Below are positions 1 to 6,903 of a DNA stretch of 12,831 bases, one piece after another. The notes beneath the pieces were generated by a model, which was not told where the DNA came from, ran no database searches, and worked only from the letters and a program-made list of their open reading frames with translations. This DNA is from an uncultured Sphingomonadales bacterium (GTDB lineage: Bacteria; Pseudomonadota; Alphaproteobacteria; Sphingomonadales; Sphingomonadaceae). Position 1 is the stretch's first letter, and each line of letters opens with the position of its first letter. The stretch covers positions 1-12,831 of the forward strand of contig CAIWFP010000366.1 of the NCBI GenBank assembly GCA_903911985.1, given 5' to 3'. Both the position numbers and the translations under genes were made by a program.

Positions 1-524
1 CCCGCCTCCACGCCATAGGTGCCGATGCCGGTTTCCGCGACGTTGAGATAGACCTCCATGATCCGCCGCTTGCCCCAGATCCCCTCGATCAGCACGGTGA
101 ACCACGCCTCCAGCGCCTTCCTCGCATAGCGGGTGACGCCGCTGCCCTGCCACAGGAACGCGTTCTTGGCGGTCTGCTGGCTGATGGTGGAGCCACCGCG
201 CAATTTGCCGCCGTCCATGTTGCGCTCAAAGGCGTAGATGATCCCGGCCTCGTCGAAGCCATGGTGCTGGCAAAAGCGCGAATCCTCGCCAGCGATGACC
301 GCATCCACCATCCGCCGGTCGATGCGGGAGAGCGGCTGCCATTCGTGGGTGAAGCCATTGGGGTCAACCACCATGGTCAGCGTGACCGGCGGCGGCACGA
401 AGCGGTAGATGGCCGTCAGCACCACCGAGACGATCACGAACCACACCAGCAGGCGCGCGACAAACCAGCCGAAGCGGTAGGGCGCGGTGTGGCCGGGGCC
501 GGGCTGGGGGAGCAGGGGGCGCAT
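1..524 (-). CDS. mtgA: Monofunctional peptidoglycan glycosyltransferase MtgA (5' part, cut by window edge)
   Basis: A GT51 transglycosylase that polymerises lipid II into glycan strands at the outer face of the inner membrane, without a transpeptidase domain. The first 174 codons are present; the C-terminus lies beyond the window. A short proline-rich cytoplasmic tail is followed by one membrane anchor (about residues 19-42). The family motifs are clear: GEDSRFCQHHGFD (79-91) with the catalytic Glu at 80, GGSTISQQTAKN (110-121), and KRRIMEVYLNVAE (152-164). I chose the ATG at 524 because it gives a normal-length N-terminus just before the membrane segment. No Shine-Dalgarno sequence is visible in front of it, so the start is less certain than the identity. 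It lies downstream of, and is probably transcribed separately from, the glycosyltransferase gene, since a terminator separates them. Confidence 0.95.
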   Translation of the reverse strand, partial: MRPLLPQPGPGHTAPYRFGWFVARLLVWFVIVSVVLTAIYRFVPPPVTLTMVVDPNGFTHEWQPLSRIDRRMVDAVIAGEDSRFCQHHGFDEAGIIYAFERNMDGGKLRGGSTISQQTAKNAFLWQGSGVTRYARKALEAWFTVLIEGIWGKRRIMEVYLNVAETGIGTYGVEA

Positions 525-589
525 TGGTGGAGGTTCTAGCCCTGCTTTGGGGGGCGGCGCAATCGGGAGAGTGGGCGGCCCTGTGGGAA

Positions 590-608
590 CCGGGCGCGGT
601 GAGCCCGG
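590..608. repeat. Hairpin in the mtgA upstream region
   Basis: A perfect inverted repeat: CCGGGC (590-595), a 7-base spacer, then GCCCGG (603-608). It lies 66 bases upstream of the mtgA start. No run of T follows it in the mtgA direction, so it does not look like a terminator. It could be an operator or a chance GC palindrome. The rest of 525-632 shows no gene and no recognisable promoter. Confidence 0.4.
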
Positions 609-632
609 CAAAAAGCGGGGCGCAGCATAGAA

Positions 633-668
633 AACGGCGGGCAGGGCGCGAGGGCCCTGTCCGCCGTT
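633..668 (-). terminator. Rho-independent terminator of the glycosyltransferase gene
   Basis: Read on the minus strand, this is a long stem. AACGGCGG plus CAGGGC pairs with GCCCTG plus CCGCCGTT across a 6-base loop, with one internal A/C mismatch, and the stem runs into TTTTCTATG. It starts 49 bases beyond the stop of the glycosyltransferase gene at 718. The T-run lies only on the minus-strand side, which fits termination of that gene before mtgA. Confidence 0.8.
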
Positions 669-682
669 CCGCTCGCCTTTGC

Positions 683-708
683 GCCTGCCGAGGGGGGAAT
701 CGGCAGGC
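683..708 (-). repeat. Perfect 9-bp hairpin just after the glycosyltransferase stop
   Basis: GCCTGCCGA (683-691) and TCGGCAGGC (700-708) are exact reverse complements around an 8-base G-rich spacer. The hairpin begins 9 bases after the stop codon at 718-720. It lacks a T-run, so it is probably a 3' mRNA-stabilising structure or an accessory to the terminator at 633-668. Confidence 0.6.
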
Positions 709-717
709 AGCGGCGGA

Positions 718-2037
718 TCAGGTCGCCTTCGACCCGAACTTGTCCTGCCTCACCCCCTGCTCAACCCAGTTCGCCAGCAGCCAGCCGCAGGCCAGGCACA
801 GCAGGGGCATCGCCGGATAGTGAAAGCGCGTCTGGCCGGAAAACACCATGGCCACGGCCGAGAGATAGGCGACGATGCAATAGGGCAGCAGCCACCAATC
901 CACCCAAGCTTGCCCGGCGCGGGCGCGCTGGCGGATTTTCATCACGGCCGCCAGCGCGGAGCCAGCCAGCAGTGACCAGTACCACAGCTGGTTCAGCGCC
1001 CGCAGCGCGTGGAACAACCCGGCATGGGCGCCAAAGCCGGCATAGCCCGTCTCATAGGCCCATTGCGATTCGCCATCCGGCCCCCACAGCTTGAACAGCT
1101 TGACCGGCATCATCTCGACAAAGCGCAAGGGGTGGGTGCGGATCCATTCCATCCCCAGCCGCTTGGCCTCGCGGTCATAGGCGACTTCGTCGAGGTCGGT
1201 GCGGGCGTCGAGCGCCTTTACCACCGGGTCATTCGGCGTGAAGCCACCGTTGCACTTGTCGCAATTGCCGGTGAGCAGGGTGATGCCGCCATTGGTGGAG
1301 AGCAGCACCGTCTGGCCCAGTACACGGCTGTTGCGCATCGACCACGGCGCCACCACCAGGGCGGCAAAGCCGATAATCAGCACGAAACGGCCAAGGGCGG
1401 CCGGAATACCCCGTAGCACGCCGCGCCAGAAGGCCGGTTGGCCGGCGGCATCGCGTAGCAGCCAGATCGCCAGAATCAGCGGCACGCAGACCAGCGTCTG
1501 CGCCTTGACCAGCGTGGCCAGACCAAACACGAGGCCGCCCATCGCGAGCGAGACGATGTCGCCGCGCGCGATCAGCAGCCAGCAGCCCGCCAGCAGCAGC
1601 GCGGTGTAGAAGACTTCGGTCAGCCCCAGCGGCGCATAACCGATACTGTTGGGATAGAGCGCCAGCAACAGCAGCCCCAGCCGCCCGGCGCCCTTTGCGT
1701 CAAACAGGCGGGGGCCGAGATCAAGAACCAGCCAGCCGGTGAGCGCCATCGCCGCCAGATTGAGCAGCTTGATCGCCAGCAGGCCGGGGCCAAAGGCGCG
1801 GAAGGCGAGGCCCATCGCCATCGGCCAGCCGGGGGGCCAATAGGCGGTGGGTGCCCCGTGGATGGAGAGGTAGCCCTTGCCCGCCGCCAGTTCCACCGCG
1901 CGGTGGAAATACCAATCCGCGTCTGAAGTCGGCGTGACATTCAGCAGGCACAGCGCGAGGCGCGGCAGCAGATAGGCCGCCCACACCGCAATCAGCCCGC
2001 CGCGTGTTGTGCAAATCCAGTCGAGTGCCCGTCGCAT
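718..2037 (-). CDS. GT-C family 39-like membrane glycosyltransferase (ArnT/PMT-like)
   Basis: A 439-residue polytopic membrane protein of the dolichol/undecaprenyl-phosphate-sugar-using GT-C type. Family members move a sugar from a lipid carrier to an acceptor on the periplasmic side. The first membrane helix (about 14-34) is followed by a periplasmic loop with the acidic SDADWY motif (38-43) expected for metal/substrate binding, then YWPPGW (66-71), a common family motif. Hydrophobic helices follow, with a soluble loop containing GNCDKCNGG and a late RFHYP motif near the last helices. I chose the ATG at 2037 because GGAG lies 6 bases upstream (2044-2047) and the family's first helix begins soon after. 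The frame stays open to 2403, but that extension is low-complexity and overlaps the divergent gene. The acceptor and the sugar cannot be told from sequence. Confidence 0.85.
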   Translation of the reverse strand: MRRALDWICTTRGGLIAVWAAYLLPRLALCLLNVTPTSDADWYFHRAVELAAGKGYLSIHGAPTAYWPPGWPMAMGLAFRAFGPGLLAIKLLNLAAMALTGWLVLDLGPRLFDAKGAGRLGLLLLALYPNSIGYAPLGLTEVFYTALLLAGCWLLIARGDIVSLAMGGLVFGLATLVKAQTLVCVPLILAIWLLRDAAGQPAFWRGVLRGIPAALGRFVLIIGFAALVVAPWSMRNSRVLGQTVLLSTNGGITLLTGNCDKCNGGFTPNDPVVKALDARTDLDEVAYDREAKRLGMEWIRTHPLRFVEMMPVKLFKLWGPDGESQWAYETGYAGFGAHAGLFHALRALNQLWYWSLLAGSALAAVMKIRQRARAGQAWVDWWLLPYCIVAYLSAVAMVFSGQTRFHYPAMPLLCLACGWLLANWVEQGVRQDKFGSKAT

Positions 2038-2142
2038 AGTCCGCTCCGATATCGCCGGGCCAGTCCGCATCCGGCTGGCCGCAGGCCCGGCGCGCAGGGG
2101 CGTCGGGATAATGGCTTTGTATAGCCAGCAGACCTTGAGGAA

Positions 2143-2201
2143 GCGTGAAGGTGGGCAAGACGCGTGAAGGTGGCCAAAACCGGGGAGGCCAAAACCGGGG
2201 A
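2143..2201. repeat. Two short direct duplications in the divergent intergenic region
   Basis: GGCCAAAACCGGGGA occurs twice in perfect tandem (2172-2186 and 2187-2201). Just before it, GCGTGAAGGTGG occurs twice with a 19-base period (2143-2154 and 2162-2173). Both lie in the 241-bp gap between the start of the glycosyltransferase (2037) and that of the exported protein (2279). They may be slippage products or binding sites. No clear promoter hexamers were seen in this gap. Confidence 0.85.
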
Positions 2202-2278
2202 GCGGTGCTTCAGTCATTTTCCATTCAGGTGGGGTGGATAGAATTGGCGCCATCGCAATTTCCGGGAGGATGAATCCG

Positions 2279-3064
2279 ATGCTGAAGCTTCGTCGCACCC
2301 TTCGCGCCACCTTGCCCGCCGGTCTTGTGGGGGCGGCGCTGATCGCGGCGGCCGCCGTGGGGCTGGCCACTACCACTTCCGCCGCCGCCACTACCGCCGA
2401 CAACCCGGCCGCTGTTCCGGCCAGTGCTGCTGGCGCCAGCGATGTTCACACCATCAACGTCGCCCTGCCCGATGGCGGGGTGGCGCGGGTAACCTATCGC
2501 GGTAATGTGGCCCCGCGCGTGGCCTTGGTGCCGGTGGATCGGGTGGCCATGCCCGTGATGTTTGCCCCCATGGCCTTTGGCAACCCATTTGCCATCGACC
2601 CGATGTTTGCCGCGATGGAGCGGGATCGGGTGGCCATGCTGCGCCAGATGGATGCGCGCATAAACGCCATCCACGCAGGCGCCCAGCAGCGTCAGCAACT
2701 CCTGCTGCGGCAGGCCTCCGCGCCGGGGGTGGTCCCGACCGCCGGAAGGGTCGGCGGGGCAACTGTCTCGGGCCCGGGCGGAACCGGCTTCAGCTACAGC
2801 TTTGTCTCGACCTCGGGCGGGCCGCAGGGTTGCACCCAGACCGTCGAATGGCGCTCTGATGGATCCGGCAAGGAGCCGCAGGTGGTGCGCAACTCTTCAG
2901 GCGATTGTGGGGCCGTCGGCCCATCGGGCAAGGCCAAGGCGTTGATGCCGAACTCCGCCGGTGCGCCCGCCCGTGCGCCACAGCCAGCCGCTGTCCCGGC
3001 GAAACCTGCCCCGGTGCGGAATGGTCCAAACGCGGGCGGCAGCTTTGGCGGCATTTCCACCTGA
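2279..3064 (+). CDS. Exported or membrane-anchored protein of unknown function
   Basis: A 261-residue protein that I do not recognise. An arginine-rich start (residues 4-9) leads into one hydrophobic segment (about 13-34) ending in an Ala/Thr-rich stretch, so it is either secreted or held by an uncleaved anchor. A short beta-like region follows (about 55-85). Next is a methionine-rich, charged helical stretch around MERDRVAMLRQMDARINAIH that could form a coiled coil. After that comes a Gly-rich region with two cysteines about 26 residues apart that could form a disulfide, then a Pro/Ala-rich tail. I chose the ATG at 2279 because GGGAGG (2264-2269) sits 9 bases before it. The in-frame ATG at 2270 abuts that ribosome site and is less likely. 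It is divergent from the glycosyltransferase, which suggests only a loose envelope role. Confidence 0.75.
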   Translation: MLKLRRTLRATLPAGLVGAALIAAAAVGLATTTSAAATTADNPAAVPASAAGASDVHTINVALPDGGVARVTYRGNVAPRVALVPVDRVAMPVMFAPMAFGNPFAIDPMFAAMERDRVAMLRQMDARINAIHAGAQQRQQLLLRQASAPGVVPTAGRVGGATVSGPGGTGFSYSFVSTSGGPQGCTQTVEWRSDGSGKEPQVVRNSSGDCGAVGPSGKAKALMPNSAGAPARAPQPAAVPAKPAPVRNGPNAGGSFGGIST

Positions 3065-3079
3065 TGCCGATAGCCGGGG

Positions 3080-3100
3080 TGCCAGCTAACTAATCTGGCA
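3080..3100. repeat. Small inverted repeat between convergent genes
   Basis: TGCCAG (3080-3085) and CTGGCA (3095-3100) flank a 9-base AT-rich loop in the 77-bp gap between two convergent genes. The stem is short and no T-run follows on either strand, so any role as a bidirectional terminator is weak. Confidence 0.3.
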
Positions 3101-3141
3101 GGCGGCCAATCCAGCGGGGAATGTTTGTCGGGGATGCGTGC

Positions 3142-3813
3142 TCAGGCCACGCGGGCAATGCCGCGCGTTTCGTGGTGCTTCTCGTCAGACCCCGCTGCGG
3201 GCTGCAAGGCCAGCGCGAAGGTGGCCAACTGGTCAAGGCGCAGGGTGGAATCGAACACCACGCCGTAACTGCGGCCCCGGCGCCAACGCACCCAGGCGGT
3301 CAGCTCGGGGATGCAGTCCAGTGATATGACAAGCGTCTGGCCCAGCGGAAAGCGCGTGTCGGATTCGAAGCAGGCGCCATTTTGCGAAATATCGCGCAGC
3401 TCGATTGTGCGCAGCAGACCCTCGGCGAACGCCATTCCCGGCTTGCGCAGCCTCAGGCGGATGGCGCGGCGCGGATGGGCGCCCGGTTCGGCAATCACTT
3501 CGGCGGGGTCGATCGGCTGGGTGAAGCGGAAGCTGGCCTGCCGCGCCGAGCGCCATACGCCAAGCATGGGGTAAACCTCGCCATTGGCGAGTTCGAGGAA
3601 GGCGTGGGAAATTTCGGGCAGATCGTGAAACAGGCCGAGCTTTACCCCGGTGGCCGAAACATCGCGGATGAGGCAGACATATTCGCCGCTTTCGCAGATC
3701 AGCTTGGCCGCGCGCATCGCGGCAAGCGCGGTGCGGCCGGTATGGCGCAATTCCACAACGCCGCCCTCGGGCAGGTCGCGGTCAGGGTCTGGGCTAAAGC
3801 TGGGAACCTTCAT
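3142..3813 (-). CDS. Tandem PilZ-domain protein, likely c-di-GMP-responsive
   Basis: A 223-residue soluble protein made of two PilZ-like beta-barrels. In the second domain both nucleotide-binding motifs are intact: RRAIR (115-119, the RxxxR element) and DISQNG (141-146, the D/NxSxxG element), so binding of cyclic di-GMP is plausible. The first domain keeps DVSATG (51-56) but lacks RxxxR; its equivalent stretch reads RAAKL. It is therefore probably structural or degenerate. No output enzyme domain is attached, so it would act by protein-protein contact. The ATG at 3813 has GGAG 10 bases upstream (3824-3827). It follows the efflux transporter gene on the same strand after 95 bp, but a candidate CtrA site and a small hairpin in that gap favour its own promoter. 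The process controlled is not visible from context. Confidence 0.88.
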   Translation of the reverse strand: MKVPSFSPDPDRDLPEGGVVELRHTGRTALAAMRAAKLICESGEYVCLIRDVSATGVKLGLFHDLPEISHAFLELANGEVYPMLGVWRSARQASFRFTQPIDPAEVIAEPGAHPRRAIRLRLRKPGMAFAEGLLRTIELRDISQNGACFESDTRFPLGQTLVISLDCIPELTAWVRWRRGRSYGVVFDSTLRLDQLATFALALQPAAGSDEKHHETRGIARVA

Positions 3814-3879
3814 CGGCGTTGCACTCCACAGGGCCGCGCGAAACGGGCGCCATGTGGGGATGGTGGTAAGCGGACATGG

Positions 3880-3894
3880 TAAACAACAGGTTAA
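3880..3894 (-). promoter_or_regulatory. Candidate CtrA-binding site upstream of the PilZ gene
   Basis: On the minus strand the sequence reads TTAACCTGTTGTTTA followed by CC. This is the CtrA full-site layout TTAA-N7-TTAA with one mismatch in the second half. It lies 66 bases upstream of the PilZ start at 3813. I saw no other TTAA in this GC-rich window, so the match stands out. CtrA control of motility and c-di-GMP genes is common in alphaproteobacteria; its binding here is inferred. Confidence 0.4.
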
Positions 3895-3901
3895 CCCTGT
3901 T
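3885..3901 (-). terminator. Weak hairpin after the efflux transporter stop
   Basis: AACAGG and CCTGTT form a 6-bp stem with a 5-base loop, beginning 7 bases after the stop codon at 3909-3911. On the minus strand it is followed by GTTTACC. It could be a weak terminator of the efflux operon. It overlaps the candidate CtrA site, so the dyad may instead be part of an operator. Confidence 0.3.
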
Positions 3902-3908
3902 CGCGGGG

Positions 3909-5522
3909 CTACTCCGAGGCGGCCGGCGCCCGGCCCGCGGTTGGCCGCCGCGTGAGCCAGACGAGGGCGACCATCGCCAGGCACATCCAGCCCGACATCC
4001 AGAACAGGTCGGTGCTCGCCAGCAGATAGGCCTGGGTCATCAGCTGGCGCAGAATGACGGCGCTCGCCCCGGCGGGCCCCAGGCCCTGTGCGCCAAGATG
4101 GTGCAGGGCGGCCAGAAAAACCGGATTGCCAGCGTTGGTTTGTTCAACCAGCCTTGCCTGATGAAACGTCTCGCGCCGGTCCCACAGGGTGGTGGTCAGC
4201 GAGGCGGCAAAGCTGCCCGCGGTGATCCTGAGAAAAGTGGCGAGCCCGGTGGCGGAGGGAATGCGATTCGGCTCCAGCCCATCCAGCGAGATGGTGGTGA
4301 GCGCGGTGAAGAAAATGGCCATCGCCACCCCTTGCGCCACCATGGGGATGATGAGGTGGGTGAAGTCGATGCTGGTGTTGAAGCCGGCGCGCATCAGATA
4401 GGAAATGCCGAAAGCCGCGAAGGCCAGACTCGCCAGCCAGCGCACGTCGATCCGGCTGGCCAGATGGGTGAGTGGCGGGGCCATCAAAATCGCCACCGCA
4501 CCCGCCGGCGCCACCACCATGCCCGCCCAGCTGGCCGTATAGCCCTGCTGCTGTTGCAACCACAGGGGAAGCAGCAGCGTGTTGCCGAAAAACAGCGCGT
4601 AGCCGGCGCAATAGACCAGCGTGCCCAGCGTGAAATTGCGGCTGCGAAACAGGCTGAGATCGACGATCGGCGATTTCTCGGTGACTTCCCAGATCACCCA
4701 GGCCACGCAGCCTATTGCCGCCACCACCGTCAGCAGCACAATCATCGGCGAGGCAAACCAATCGGCGTTCTTGCCCAGATCCAGCACCAGCTGCAGCGCG
4801 CCGACCCATACCACCAGCAGCCCAAGGCCCACCATGTCGATGGGCAGCTTTACCGGCGGGGTGTTGAACTGGCGCATGCGCGGCGCCAGCGTCAGCGCGG
4901 CGAGAATGCCCACGGGCACGTTGATCAGGAAGATCCAGCCCCAGTGGAAGTGATCAGAGATATAGCCGCCCAGCAAGGGCCCGATGACCGGCCCCACCAG
5001 CACCGTAACCGACCAGATCGCCAGCGCCACACTGCGCTTTCCCGGCGGATAGACCGCGATCAGCAGCGCCTGACTTCCCGGAATCAAGGGGCCTGAGACC
5101 GCACCCTGCAGCAGGCGGAAGGCGACGAGCGAGGGCAGATCCCAGGCCAGGCCGCACAGCAGCGAGGCCAGCGTGAACAGCAGCACCGAGGCGAGGAAGG
5201 TGGTGACAATGCCAAAGCGCCGCATCAGCCAGCCGGTTAGCGGCAGGGTCACGCCATTGGCCACGGCAAAGGCGGTGATGATCCACGTGCCCTTGTCGGC
5301 GCTCTCGCCGAGGTTGCCGACAATTGTGGGCAGCGAGACATTGGCGATGGTGCTGTCGAGCACCTGCATGAAGGTGCCCAGCGACAGCGCGACGGCGACA
5401 ATCGCCAGCGTTACGCCATGCAGCGGCGGGGGGGCTGGGGCGCCGGTTGGGGTGGATGAGGGCGGCGCGGGCGGCGGGGAAGCCCCATCGCCGGGGGTGC
5501 CGCGCTCGCCAGTCCTAACCAT
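3909..5522 (-). CDS. emrB: EmrB-type MFS drug efflux transporter (DHA2 family, 14 TM)
   Basis: A 537-residue inner-membrane proton-driven exporter, the normal size for 14-helix DHA2 transporters. Helix 1 (about 37-58) carries VLDSTIANVSLPTI, the family motif D1 with Asp56. GWLMRRFG is the loop 2-3 motif A equivalent. GPVIGPLLGG is motif C of antiporters, and WGWIFLINVPVG follows it as usual. A proline/alanine-rich cytoplasmic tail of about 35 residues precedes helix 1. I preferred the ATG at 5522, which leaves a 70-bp gap after the adaptor gene and has AAGG about 8 bases upstream. A TTG at 5630 would overlap the adaptor gene and add a basic tail, and is less likely. It is the third gene of the efflux operon. 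The substrate is unknown; the family exports hydrophobic drugs, uncouplers and fatty acids. Confidence 0.93.
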   Translation of the reverse strand: MVRTGERGTPGDGASPPPAPPSSTPTGAPAPPPLHGVTLAIVAVALSLGTFMQVLDSTIANVSLPTIVGNLGESADKGTWIITAFAVANGVTLPLTGWLMRRFGIVTTFLASVLLFTLASLLCGLAWDLPSLVAFRLLQGAVSGPLIPGSQALLIAVYPPGKRSVALAIWSVTVLVGPVIGPLLGGYISDHFHWGWIFLINVPVGILAALTLAPRMRQFNTPPVKLPIDMVGLGLLVVWVGALQLVLDLGKNADWFASPMIVLLTVVAAIGCVAWVIWEVTEKSPIVDLSLFRSRNFTLGTLVYCAGYALFFGNTLLLPLWLQQQQGYTASWAGMVVAPAGAVAILMAPPLTHLASRIDVRWLASLAFAAFGISYLMRAGFNTSIDFTHLIIPMVAQGVAMAIFFTALTTISLDGLEPNRIPSATGLATFLRITAGSFAASLTTTLWDRRETFHQARLVEQTNAGNPVFLAALHHLGAQGLGPAGASAVILRQLMTQAYLLASTDLFWMSGWMCLAMVALVWLTRRPTAGRAPAASE

Positions 5523-5592
5523 ACCGACCTTGGCTCTGGCCGCCTTCTCGACGCGTTTTCTGGTCACCGGATGGTCCGGGGGAGCGGGGCGG

Positions 5593-6903
5593 TCAACGCG
5601 CGCCGCCGCCCGCCGCGATGATCGCGGCAATATGCTGATCCAGCGCCGAGGGCCCGGCTTGCGGAGGCTGCTGGGCCACGACCCGCGCCGGGACAGCGGC
5701 TACCGGGCTGCCCTCGTGCCCGGCGGTATCGACGCCGACGGTGACCGACAGACCGATGCGCAAGGGATGGGCGTCCAGCTCCCGTCGGTCCAGCGCGATG
5801 CGCACCGGCAGGCGCTGCACCACCTTGATCCAGTTGCCGCTGGCGTTCTGCGCGGGCAGCAGGGCAAAGGCGGCGCCGCTGCCCGCGCTCAGCCCGGCAA
5901 CGCGGCCGTGGAAGGTGACCGAGCTGCCCCAGGCGTCGCTTTTGAGGGTGACCGGCTGGCCAATGCGCAGATCGGCCAGCTGGGTTTCGCGGAAATTGGC
6001 CTCTACCCAGACATCGCGCAGCGGCACCACGGCCATCAGCGGCGTGCCACCGGCGATCTGCTCGCCGATCTGGACATTGCGCTGGGCGACCACCCCATCC
6101 ACCGGGGCGGTGATGCGCATGTGGCTCTGCGATATGGCGGCCCGGCGCATTTCGGCCATGGCGGAGAGCACGGCGGGATTATGCGTGACATCCGTGCCCG
6201 CCACCGATGCCAGCGCCTCGCTCCTGTGGCCCTGCGCGAGGGCCAGCGCGGCTTCGGCATGGCGCAGCTGGTCCGAGGCATGGGCAAGGTCTTCGGCTGG
6301 CACCGCGCCGCTGGTGGCGGCGGCCTTGCGCCGGGAGAGGTCTCCGCGCGCGGTGGCAAGCGATGCCTCGGCCTCCGCCACCTCGCCGTCCGACGCGTGA
6401 AGGCGCGCCACATCGGCATGGGCCTGCCGCACGGCGCGGGCCAGCGCCGCCTCGGCCGCGTCCATCTGCACATCGGCAAGGGCGGAATCGAGCTCGATCA
6501 GCGTGTCGCCGGCCTTCACGCTCTGGGTATTGTCGGCGCGGATGGCGGTGACCGTGCCGCCCTCGCGCGCGGTGATGGGCACGACATTGCCCGCGACATA
6601 GGCATCGTCGGTGGTTTCGCTGTTCATGCCGAGCAGCTCATAGCCGCCCCAGCCGAGGAGAACCACGGCGGCGGCCGCGCCCAGCAGGGTGAGGCCGCGC
6701 TGCCGCAGGCGGGCGGGCGGAGTGGCTTGCGGGGGCTCATCCGGGGCGGGGGCTGGCTGGGGCGCCGGGGTGGCTTGCGCCTTGAGGTCGTCTGTGGTCG
6801 ATGAGGGCTCGCTCAGGCGCTTGGCCTCCAGCGCCCCGGGGAGGACCTTCGCTTCCTTGCGCGCGCGCTTCTTGCGCTTTTCCTCGGGTTCTTTCTTGGT
6901 CAT
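5593..6903 (-). CDS. emrA: EmrA-type membrane-fusion (HlyD-family) efflux adaptor
   Basis: A 436-residue periplasmic adaptor linking the inner-membrane pump to the outer-membrane channel. A very basic start (residues 3-19) and a Pro/Ala-rich linker make an unusually long cytoplasmic tail of about 70 residues before the single membrane helix (about 71-91). The family hallmark TDDAYVAG follows (98-105), then the first lipoyl half-motif, a long alpha-helical hairpin rich in Ala and Glu, and the second lipoyl half around ITAPVDGVVAQRNVQIGEQI. The beta-barrel section includes VWVEANFRETQL. The start ATG at 6903 overlaps the stop of the preceding outer-membrane gene as ATGA, so translation is probably coupled. 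A weak AAGG lies 8 bases upstream. The C-terminal Pro/Ala tail is poorly conserved. Confidence 0.94.
   Translation of the reverse strand: MTKKEPEEKRKKRARKEAKVLPGALEAKRLSEPSSTTDDLKAQATPAPQPAPAPDEPPQATPPARLRQRGLTLLGAAAAVVLLGWGGYELLGMNSETTDDAYVAGNVVPITAREGGTVTAIRADNTQSVKAGDTLIELDSALADVQMDAAEAALARAVRQAHADVARLHASDGEVAEAEASLATARGDLSRRKAAATSGAVPAEDLAHASDQLRHAEAALALAQGHRSEALASVAGTDVTHNPAVLSAMAEMRRAAISQSHMRITAPVDGVVAQRNVQIGEQIAGGTPLMAVVPLRDVWVEANFRETQLADLRIGQPVTLKSDAWGSSVTFHGRVAGLSAGSGAAFALLPAQNASGNWIKVVQRLPVRIALDRRELDAHPLRIGLSVTVGVDTAGHEGSPVAAVPARVVAQQPPQAGPSALDQHIAAIIAAGGGAR

Noticed and set aside
2038..2403. Upstream extension of the glycosyltransferase reading frame
   Set aside because: It is low-complexity, overlaps the divergent exported-protein gene and precedes a well-placed ribosome site at 2044-2047. 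The family homology begins at the ATG at 2037.
3876..5096. Long plus-strand open frame opposite the efflux transporter
   Set aside because: It mirrors a well-supported DHA2 transporter, and its His/Gln/Arg-rich composition is typical of antisense frames in GC-rich DNA.
5523..5630. TTG start at 5630 for the transporter
   Set aside because: It would overlap the adaptor gene and add a basic, non-conserved tail, with no clear ribosome site; the ATG at 5522 is more plausible.
5173..6804. 543-residue plus-strand open frame opposite the adaptor and transporter genes
   Set aside because: It spans two real genes antisense and shows no domain; it arises from GC bias.
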